Shown here: piece by piece, positions 58,345-64,000 of the stretch | Numbering within the stretch: position 1 is the first letter of the stretch | Layout of the letters: every line of letters starts with the position of its first letter | Source: Actinospica sp035552695 | GTDB taxonomy: Bacteria > Actinomycetota > Actinomycetes > Streptomycetales > Catenulisporaceae | Length of the DNA stretch: 64,000 bases | Reading direction: 5' to 3' | NCBI RefSeq assembly: GCF_035552695.1 | Contig: NZ_DASZKT010000044.1 | Coordinates: 1-64,000 of the forward strand | The notes under the pieces: generated by a model | Database searches by the model: none | Told to the model about the DNA's origin: nothing | The model's input: the letters and a program-made list of their open reading frames with translations, nothing else | Program-made: the position numbers and the translations under genes

Positions 58345-59529
58345 GTGGCGCAATCAACTCAACGTCCGGTCGTGGAGACGCGCGGCCGGACGGCGGCTAC
58401 CGCCGCCCGCGCACGGCTGCGAAGGCACGCGCCTGAGATCATCGCGTACTGCGCCGTCCGGGCCATCGGTCTCGTCGTGCTCGCGGCGATGGCGACGCAC
58501 CCGGGCCATATCGCCTCGCTGCTGACGAAGTGGGACGGCTCGTTCTACCTCACGGTCGCGCGGCACGGCTATGACACGGCGCTGACCTACCGGCCCGACG
58601 GCAGCCTCGTCAACACCGACATCGTCTTCTTCCCGCTCTACCCATTCCTGACCGCGGCGGTGGGTCTGGTCATCGGCGTCGTCCCGGCGGCGCTGCTGCT
58701 CAGCCTCGCGGCCGGGATCGTGGCCGCGATCGCGATGTGCGGCATCGGCGAGCACCTGTACGACAAGCGGACTGGCGTGATCCTCGCGGCGCTCTGGGGC
58801 GCGCTGCCGACCGCGATCGTCGAGTCGATGGCGTACCCCGAGTCTCTGTACACGGCCCTCGCCGCTCTGACCGTGCTCTTCCTGCTGCGAGAGCGCTGGA
58901 TCGCGGCCGGTATCGCGGCGTTCTTCGCCGGGCTCACCCACCCGACCGGCGTGGCCGCCGCGCTGACGATCGGAGTGTGCCTGCTCGCGGTGCTGGTGCG
59001 CGGTGAACGTCGGGAACGCGGTTGGGCTCCGTGGGTGGCCACGGCGATGGGGCCGCTCGGCACACTCGCGTACCTCGGCTGGGTCGGTATCGAACTCGGC
59101 CGCTGGGACGGCTTCTCGTACATGGAGCAGCGAGGCTGGGGGAGTTCCCCCAGCCTCATCGGCGTCTGGCATCAGATCGAGCGATCGATCACGCACCCGC
59201 TGGCGCTCGGTTACCAGGTTCCCGTCTACGTACTCGGATTCTCCCTGCTCTTCGCGCTCGCCCTGACGCTCAGCCGCCGCATGCGCTCCAAGGGCCTGCC
59301 GGTCCTCGCGTTCGCCTGGCTGTCGGTCGCGCTGGCGCTGTTCATCGGCCCGACGTACTTCCATGCCGAAGCGCGCTTCCTGATGCCGGACTTCCCGCTG
59401 CTGCTTCCCCCCGCCGCGTTCCTCGCCCGACGCAAGCTCTACGTGGCGACGTGCGCCCTCGTCGTCTGCGCGGGACTCTCCGCGTGGTACGGAGGCTACC
59501 TGCTGACGATCTGGACGCACTCGCCATAA
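58345..59529 (+). CDS. PIG-V-like integral membrane mannosyltransferase (second of a pair)
   Basis: A 394-residue GT-C-type protein. TKWDGSFYLTVARHGYDTA and FFPLYPFLTAAVGLVIG match the first-loop region of its upstream neighbour (W-D-x-x-x-Y-x-x-x-A-x-x-G-Y), ESMAYPESLYTALAAL the second loop, and FHAEARFLMPDFPLLLPPAAFLA the C-terminal loop. The GTG start is 1 nt after the preceding TAG. The gene carries an unusual perfect 26-nt palindrome (59132-59157) within the coding frame. Targets are unknown (glycolipid or protein). Confidence 0.8.
   Translation: MAQSTQRPVVETRGRTAATAARARLRRHAPEIIAYCAVRAIGLVVLAAMATHPGHIASLLTKWDGSFYLTVARHGYDTALTYRPDGSLVNTDIVFFPLYPFLTAAVGLVIGVVPAALLLSLAAGIVAAIAMCGIGEHLYDKRTGVILAALWGALPTAIVESMAYPESLYTALAALTVLFLLRERWIAAGIAAFFAGLTHPTGVAAALTIGVCLLAVLVRGERRERGWAPWVATAMGPLGTLAYLGWVGIELGRWDGFSYMEQRGWGSSPSLIGVWHQIERSITHPLALGYQVPVYVLGFSLLFALALTLSRRMRSKGLPVLAFAWLSVALALFIGPTYFHAEARFLMPDFPLLLPPAAFLARRKLYVATCALVVCAGLSAWYGGYLLTIWTHSP
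59132..59157. repeat. Perfect palindrome with 12-bp arms inside a coding region
   Basis: Arms GAGGCTGGGGGA (59132-59143) and TCCCCCAGCCTC (59146-59157) around a GT centre. It is read in frame as RGWGSSPSL. It resembles short inverted repeats scattered in actinomycete genomes. Confidence 0.85.
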
Positions 59530-59545
59530 TCAGCTCAGACCGGGG

Positions 59546-60523
59546 TCAGCTCAGAGCATTGATGACGGTCTGGAGATACGACGCGTCGTTCGCCGTGACA
59601 CTGACCGACGGGCCGCCCTTGATCACGAGCATCTCGACGATATTGCCCTTGACGGCGAAGAAGTAGTGCCGGTCGGACGCGTCGCCCGGGTTGCCGTTGA
59701 GCTGCGCGGGCTTGCCGTTGCTGTCGCGCAGCTCGCTGTCGATGGCGACGGCGCCGCTCGAGTGCGCGGTCTCGGTCGTCGTGCTGGTCACCGCGAGGTT
59801 GTTGCTGGCGTCCCGATCTCCGGCGAACGACGAGTCCTCGCCGAGGATCGACTGCGTGATGTACTGGAACGCCGACTGGGCCTCGGCCGCGCTCGCGTAG
59901 GTGTAGAACTCCTGGTCGGCGGTGGTTCCGGCCCACGCGCCGTTCCCCGTCGGCACGCCGGTCGAGCCGAAGACCACGGTGTCCATCTTCTGAGCGGGGT
60001 GCGGGTCGGTGGGGATCGTGTGCTCGGAGCAGCCGCCCGGGTAGAGATCCGAGATGGCGAAGCTTCCCGCGGCGCAACTGATCGGGCTGTTGGAGCTCCA
60101 GTTCATGGTGCTCTCGTAGGGCAGTTGCGCCGCGGTGAGCCAGTGCTCGGACGCGGTGGTCCCGGAGGTGGAACCCGACGGCGTCGTCGAGCTCGCGGCG
60201 CCGGACGTGCCCGGCGATCCGCTCGCGCTCGTGCTCGTCGTCGGCGTGCTGCTCGGGCTGGATTTCGCAGTGGCAGTCTGGCTCGCCGTGCTGCTCGGGC
60301 TGGCGGCCGTCGGGTGCGGAAGGCCGCCGTTCTGCGACGTGACCGCGAACGCGGCGCCCGCGCCGGCCGCGACGAGGACGAAAGACGTGGTGGAGATGAC
60401 GATTCGCTTGCGCATGGTGCGTTCCCTCCCTCGGATTCGGGCTGCCGTGGCGCCCGAGGTGTGCGCGGCTCGCGACGCGAGATCGATGGCGTCGGAGAGC
60501 GTGGTGTCGAAGTCCTTGGACAC
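59546..60523 (-). CDS. Membrane-anchored protein paired with the SigE-family sigma factor
   Basis: A 325-residue protein: about 36 cytoplasmic residues (SKDFDTTLSDAIDLASRAAHTSGATAARIRGRERTM), one membrane helix (IVISTTSFVLVAAGAGAAFAV), a Ser/Thr-rich linker (res ~70-125) and an extracytoplasmic domain with two Cys (PISCAAGSF, YPGGCSEH). GTG 60523 lies 2 nt after the sigma stop with GGGAG upstream. Position and topology fit an anti-sigma or sensor partner, but no known anti-sigma motif (HxxxCxxC) is present. Confidence 0.72.
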   Translation of the reverse strand: MSKDFDTTLSDAIDLASRAAHTSGATAARIRGRERTMRKRIVISTTSFVLVAAGAGAAFAVTSQNGGLPHPTAASPSSTASQTATAKSSPSSTPTTSTSASGSPGTSGAASSTTPSGSTSGTTASEHWLTAAQLPYESTMNWSSNSPISCAAGSFAISDLYPGGCSEHTIPTDPHPAQKMDTVVFGSTGVPTGNGAWAGTTADQEFYTYASAAEAQSAFQYITQSILGEDSSFAGDRDASNNLAVTSTTTETAHSSGAVAIDSELRDSNGKPAQLNGNPGDASDRHYFFAVKGNIVEMLVIKGGPSVSVTANDASYLQTVINALS

Positions 60524-60525
60524 GG

Positions 60526-61080
60526 CTAGATCTCCCGTCGGCTGGTCTGCGGCTGCTCGTACGTGCGCGGAGTACGGGGTTTCTCGAAGCTGTCCGCGAA
60601 TTCGGTCAAATGCGGCGCCAGGGCCTTGCGGCCGCGGGCCAGTCGCGCCTTGACGGAGCTGTGCGACGCACCCGTCTCCACCGCGATCTCCTCGACCGAG
60701 AGGCCGGCGTAGTGGTAGAGCACGATCGCCAACCGCTGTTCGTCGGAGATCCTGCGCAGCGCCGCGACCACGGCGAGGTGATCCGGGTTCATCCCCGACA
60801 CCTCGTCCGCCTGGTACTCGCGGCGGTGCGCCGTCAGCCGGTTGACGGTCTTGCGCCAGGACGACACCGCGAGCCGGGCCGCCACCGTGCGCACCCACGC
60901 CTCGGGGTTGCCGTGGTCGGCGGACAGCTTCGCCCACCGCTGCCACGCCCGCGCGTAGGCCTCCTGCGCGCAGTCCTCGGCCTCGTGCAGGCTGCCGGTC
61001 ATCGCGTAGATCTGCCCGACGATCCGCCGGTGCGTCGATGCGTAGAAGGCGTCGAAATCCTGCTCGAGCTCGACTGCCAT
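60526..61080 (-). CDS. SigE-family ECF RNA polymerase sigma factor
   Basis: A 184-residue ECF sigma. Region 2: DFDAFYASTHRRIVGQIYAMTGSLHEAEDCAQEAYARAWQRW; region 4: RISDEQRLAIVLYHYAGLSVEEIAVETGASHSSVKARLARGRKAL. This is the SigE (TIGR02983) type common in Streptomyces. ATG 61080 has GGAGGGGGG 3-8 nt upstream and is preferred to the ATGs at 61095-61098. Co-transcribed with the downstream membrane protein, which probably regulates it. Confidence 0.92.
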   Translation of the reverse strand: MAVELEQDFDAFYASTHRRIVGQIYAMTGSLHEAEDCAQEAYARAWQRWAKLSADHGNPEAWVRTVAARLAVSSWRKTVNRLTAHRREYQADEVSGMNPDHLAVVAALRRISDEQRLAIVLYHYAGLSVEEIAVETGASHSSVKARLARGRKALAPHLTEFADSFEKPRTPRTYEQPQTSRREI

Positions 61081-61219
61081 CACGCCCCCCTCCATCACGG
61101 TGTCGCGATCCCACGCGCGACTTCGGTGAGACTACGCGCGGCGCATGGGGCCGGTTACATCACGGTTCGGTTTCGCTGCCGGGCACCTCGGCCGGAGCTC
61201 GGTCGGCCTTCGGCCAGAC

Positions 61220-61732
61220 TCAGTCCACCGCGACGATCGTTCCACCCGTCGCCGCGACGAGCTGCGCGAACGTGGAGGGAAACACGGTCTGGTGGTGTCC
61301 GGCGGCGGCCCAGATCACCTCGTACGCCGCCAGGGCCTCGTCGACGAGCGTGCGCACGGGCGTCGGATGACCCAGCGGAGCGACTCCGCCGATCGCCTGG
61401 CCGGTGGCCGTCCGTACGAAGTCCGCGGAGGCGCGTCGGATCCTTCGCACGCCGATCCGACCGGCCAGCGCCTCCGTCTGCACGCGGTGTGACCCACTCG
61501 TGAGCACGAGCAGCGGCGCGCCGTCCGCCTCGAACACCAGACTGTTGGCGATCGCCCCGACCGGACAGCCGAGCTGCTCCGCCGCCGCGACCGCCGTGGG
61601 TGCCGAGGCCCCCAGCACCCGTACCTCGTCCGCGATCCCCGCCGCCCGCATCGCCTCCCGGACCGCCCGCACCCCCGGCCTTTCCAGAATCGCGCCGCTC
61701 GTCTCGTCCGCCGCATCCGCCGCATCCGTCAT
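61220..61732 (-). CDS. YbaK/ProX-family aminoacyl-tRNA deacylase
   Basis: A 170-residue YbaK-fold protein: AAEQLGCPVGAIANSLVFEADGAPLLVLTSGSHRVQ (with the conserved Lys position replaced in this subgroup), GQAIGGVAPLGHPTPVRTLVDEAL (GxxPxGh signature) and FPSTFAQLVAATGGTIVAV. Free-standing family members hydrolyse mischarged tRNAs such as Cys- or Ala-tRNAPro. It is a single gene running toward the next one upstream of the sigma factor; no context link is evident. Confidence 0.88.
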   Translation of the reverse strand: MTDAADAADETSGAILERPGVRAVREAMRAAGIADEVRVLGASAPTAVAAAEQLGCPVGAIANSLVFEADGAPLLVLTSGSHRVQTEALAGRIGVRRIRRASADFVRTATGQAIGGVAPLGHPTPVRTLVDEALAAYEVIWAAAGHHQTVFPSTFAQLVAATGGTIVAVD

Positions 61733-61756
61733 GGGACGGGATTCTAGATCGCCCCC

Positions 61757-62203
61757 TCACTCCTCCTTGGCGTCGAGGGGCAGGAGGCCGCGCTGCTCGA
61801 AGACGCGCCTCGCGGCGAAGGTGGCGTTGAGCGCGCGCGGGAAGCCGCAGTAGGCCGAGGAGTGCAGCAGCGCCTCCGCGATCTCCTGCGGGGTCAGCCC
61901 GACGTTGAGGGAGGTGTTGACGTGCACTTCGATCTGCGCCTCGCAGCCGCCGAGCGCCGTGAGCATGCCGAGGGTGAGCAGTTGGCGGTCGCGCGGGCTC
62001 AGCTGCGGGCGCGAATAGATGTCGCCGAAGCCGATCAGGACCTGTTCGCCGAGGGCGGGCGACACGTCGCTGAGCGTGGGCAGCACCTGTCGGGCCGCCT
62101 CGGCGTTCAGCGCTTCGAGCACGCTGCGGCCGTAGTCGATGCGCTGCTGGCGGGTCTGCGGGTCCTGCGGGCCGGGGCCCTCGGGGAGCACGGTCTCGGA
62201 CAT
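61757..62203 (-). CDS. Carboxymuconolactone decarboxylase (CMD) family protein
   Basis: A 148-residue CMD-fold protein: RQQRIDYGRSVLEALNAEA, RPQLSPRDRQLLTLGMLTALGGCEAQIEVHVNTSLNVGLTPQEIAEALLHSSAYCGFPRALNATFAARRVF. The gamma-CMD pattern (L-x-LG-x-L-A, E-x-x-H, G-x-P-A-L) is present but the AhpD CxxC pair is not, so a decarboxylase/lactone-related rather than peroxidase role is expected. It is 24 nt upstream of the YbaK gene on the same strand and may be co-transcribed. Confidence 0.88.
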   Translation of the reverse strand: MSETVLPEGPGPQDPQTRQQRIDYGRSVLEALNAEAARQVLPTLSDVSPALGEQVLIGFGDIYSRPQLSPRDRQLLTLGMLTALGGCEAQIEVHVNTSLNVGLTPQEIAEALLHSSAYCGFPRALNATFAARRVFEQRGLLPLDAKEE

Positions 62204-62273
62204 GGGTCGGGTCCTTTCGTCAGACGACGTATCCGAGGCTAGCGAGGGCGAGGCCCGAGAGGCGGGAACCCCG

Positions 62274-63575
62274 TCAGTCCCCGGCGCCGATCACCCGGCG
62301 GCGGACGGCGGTCCAGGCGGCGGGGTCGGTGATGCGGCGCCCGTCGATGAGGATGCTGATGCCGGGCAGGTCCGCGGGGGTCAGAGTCCGGTACTCGACG
62401 TGGTCGGTCTGGATGACCGCCGCGTCGACGGACTCGCCGGAACCGACGGTGTACGGGGTGAAGCCCAGGCCGCGGATCTCGTCGTCGGTGTACATCGGGT
62501 CGGCCACGACGACGTCGGCGCCGCGCTCCTTGAGCGCCTCGACGGTTGGGAAGACGCCGGAGAACGCCGTCTCCTTCACGCCACCGCGGTAGGCGATGCC
62601 GAGCACGACCACGCGCACGCCCGCGAGCTCCGAGCCCTGCTCCTGGGCCAGCAGCGACACCGCGTACGACGGCATCGCGGCGTTGGCCTCGCGGGCGGCG
62701 CGGACGACCTCGGCCTCAGGGTCGTTCCACAGGTACATCCGCGGGTAGACCGGGATGCAGTGCCCGCCGACGGCGATGCCGGGCTGGTGGATGTGGCTGA
62801 ACGGCTGGCTGTTGCAGGCCTCGATGACGGCCGACACGTCCACGCCGATGCGGTCGGCATAGCGCGCGAAGGTGTTGGCCAGGCCGATGTTCACGTCGCG
62901 GTACGTCGTCTCCGCCAGCTTCGCGAGCTCGGAGGCCTCGGAGGTGCCGAGGTTCCAGACGCCGTTCGGGCGGGGCAGGTCATCCCGGTCGTCGAACTCG
63001 AGCACCTGCCGGTAGAACGCGACACCGCGCTCCGTCGAGGCCTCGTCGATGCCGCCGACGAGCTTCGGGTACCTCTTGAGGTCGGCGAAGATCCGGCCCG
63101 AGGAGACGCGCTCGGGACTGAAGACGAGGTGGAAGTCCTGACCCGCCGTCAGGCCCGAACCGGAGCCGAGCATCGGTGCGAAGCGCTCGCGGGTGGTGCC
63201 GACCGGAAGCGTCGTCTCGTAGCTGACCAGGGTGCCCGGCTTGAGACCGGCGGCGACGGCGCTGGTGGCGGCGTCGAGCGGGCCGAAGTCCGGCACCCCG
63301 TCCTCGTCCACGATCAGCGGCACGACGATCACCACGGCCTCGGCCTCGGCGACGGCCGCGGTGCCGTCCAGGGTCGCGGTCAGCCGGCCGTCGGTGACGA
63401 CCTGCTTGAGCGCCTCGTCGAGCCCCGTCTCGCCGGGGAACGGGACCTCGCCCGCGGTCACCAGGTCGATGACCCGCTGGGAGATGTCGACTCCGGTCAC
63501 GCGGTGGCCCAGGTTCGCGAACTGGACGGCGAGCGGGAGGCCGATCTTCCCGAGGGCGAAGACGCAGATCTGCAC
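62274..63575 (-). CDS. Nucleotide-sugar dehydrogenase (UDP-N-acetyl-mannosamine/glucose dehydrogenase family)
   Basis: A 433-residue UDP-sugar 6-dehydrogenase. N-terminal Rossmann motif QICVFALGKIGLPLAVQFANLGHRVTGVDIS, ETTLPVGTTRERFAPML and SPERVSSGR in the NAD domain, and the catalytic cysteine in GIAVGGHCIPVYP. The C-terminal domain has VVLGIAYRGGVKETAFSG. The SPERV and GGHCIPVYP forms favour the WecC/WbpA type acting on UDP-aminosugars. It lies just downstream of a Gfo/Idh/MocA oxidoreductase gene, as in aminosugar-acid glycan pathways. Confidence 0.88.
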   Translation of the reverse strand: MQICVFALGKIGLPLAVQFANLGHRVTGVDISQRVIDLVTAGEVPFPGETGLDEALKQVVTDGRLTATLDGTAAVAEAEAVVIVVPLIVDEDGVPDFGPLDAATSAVAAGLKPGTLVSYETTLPVGTTRERFAPMLGSGSGLTAGQDFHLVFSPERVSSGRIFADLKRYPKLVGGIDEASTERGVAFYRQVLEFDDRDDLPRPNGVWNLGTSEASELAKLAETTYRDVNIGLANTFARYADRIGVDVSAVIEACNSQPFSHIHQPGIAVGGHCIPVYPRMYLWNDPEAEVVRAAREANAAMPSYAVSLLAQEQGSELAGVRVVVLGIAYRGGVKETAFSGVFPTVEALKERGADVVVADPMYTDDEIRGLGFTPYTVGSGESVDAAVIQTDHVEYRTLTPADLPGISILIDGRRITDPAAWTAVRRRVIGAGD

Positions 63576-63603
63576 GGCAGTGGTCCGATCAGAACGAGGG
63601 GAA

Positions 63604-64000
63604 CTAGGGGAGGGTGAGCGGGAGCGTGGCGCCGGTGCGCGCGGAGTCGAGGACGGCCTCGGCCACCATGACCGCGCGCAGACCCTGACGCAGCGTCACG
63701 ATACCGGCGTCGGTCTTGCCCTCCACGGCGTCGCGGAAGGTCTCGTGCTCCAGCACCAGCGGCTCGCGCTTCGGGATCGCGTAGCGGGTCATGTCGCCCT
63801 CGGACACGCCGCGGAAGACCGAGATCGCGTCCCATTCGGTGCGGGTCGAGCCGTTCGCGAAGAACGTCAGGTCAGCGGTCAGCGTGTCGGCGACGAAGCA
63901 GCCCTTCTCGCCGGTCACGATCGAGACCCGCTCCTTGAGCGGCGAGAGCCAGTTGACCAGGTGGTTCGCGATCACGCCGCTGTCCAGTTCGCCGAGCACC
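63604..64000 (-). CDS. Gfo/Idh/MocA-family oxidoreductase, C-terminal part (5' end outside window)
   Basis: The visible 131-132 residues cover the C-terminal domain of a Gfo/Idh/MocA sugar dehydrogenase: LGELDSGVIANHLVNWLSPLKERVSIVTGEKGCFVADTL, DAISVFRGVSEGDMTRYAIPKREPLVLEHETFRDAV and the closing TDAGIVTLRQGLRAVMVAEAVLDSAR. The NAD-binding N-terminus and the start codon lie beyond 64000. The next gene, 28 nt downstream, is the nucleotide-sugar dehydrogenase; a WlbA-like role in oxidised aminosugar nucleotide synthesis is possible but unproven. Confidence 0.8.
   Translation of the reverse strand, partial: VLGELDSGVIANHLVNWLSPLKERVSIVTGEKGCFVADTLTADLTFFANGSTRTEWDAISVFRGVSEGDMTRYAIPKREPLVLEHETFRDAVEGKTDAGIVTLRQGLRAVMVAEAVLDSARTGATLPLTLP

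Noticed and set aside
59546..61114. 522-residue fusion of the membrane protein with upstream sequence
   Set aside because: The upstream part is a shadow of the sigma gene; GTG 60523 has a ribosome binding site and starts right after the sigma stop.
1..64000. tRNA, rRNA or riboswitch genes
   Set aside because: No cloverleaf with a convincing T-loop GGTTCGAATCC-type motif and no known riboswitch core was recognised by eye; a covariance-model scan would be decisive.

Overview
The window is a very GC-rich, densely coded actinomycete chromosome segment. Evidence: a glycerol (gyl) regulon with an IclR-type regulator, an F420-dependent LLM enzyme, a SigE-family ECF sigma factor, frequent GTG starts, and several genes whose start codon lies 7 nt behind a TANNNT -10 box (leaderless pattern). 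It fits a Streptomyces/Catenulispora-like organism, but the genus cannot be fixed from the sequence.

Layout. 0-5 kb: the 3' end of an iterative-type PKS (AT-DH-PPTase) with a free ACP, an alpha/beta hydrolase and an MGT-type glycosyltransferase. 5.1-12 kb: glycerol catabolism (glpF-glpK-glpD, divergent gylR, then a second glycerol kinase) with two near-identical operator palindromes. 12-15.8 kb: a patatin-like hydrolase, an unknown protein, a PPK2 polyphosphate kinase destroyed by an internal deletion, and a DUF1877 protein. 15.9-22.9 kb: two divergent, translationally coupled arms (PfkB kinase, IclR regulator, RidA, lactonase / PLP D-amino-acid dehydratase-like enzyme, D-aminoacylase-like deacylase, KDPG aldolase). 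Together these could make a complete route from an N-acylated aminosugar acid to pyruvate and glyceraldehyde-3-phosphate; this is the best candidate for a little-described system here. 22.9-28.8 kb: an EEP-family phosphatase/nuclease, an MmcQ/YjbR protein, a copper/cytochrome-oxidase-type module (membrane protein, PCuAC, Sco, Tat-exported DyP peroxidase) and a membrane diguanylate cyclase. 28.9-32.1 kb: a ROK repressor with a divergent ROK kinase-SIS sugar isomerase pair.

32.1-41.7 kb: a coupled surface-glycan operon (PMT-like GT, cellulose-synthase-like GT2, GH26-like hydrolase), a 1,231-aa secreted beta-propeller/lectin-like protein and a 3-hydroxyisobutyryl-CoA hydrolase-like protein. 41.8-47.5 kb is the accessory stretch: MarR/VOC pair, transposase debris (IS5-like and IS30), a visibly less GC-rich cyclotransferase-like gene, a HIT protein and three of the four copies of a dispersed repeat of about 250 bp; the fourth lies at 12 kb. 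47.8-54.3 kb: a pyrimidine/hydantoin catabolic operon (amidohydrolase, dihydropyrimidinase, LLM oxidoreductase, NCS1 permease) with a convergent PucR regulator. 54.3-64 kb: MFS/MarR pair, lipoprotein, two PIG-V-like mannosyltransferases, SigE-family sigma factor with a membrane partner, YbaK deacylase, CMD protein, nucleotide-sugar dehydrogenase and a partial Gfo/Idh oxidoreductase.

No tRNA, rRNA, CRISPR array, prophage or replication origin was recognised. All functional calls come from motif reading without database searches.
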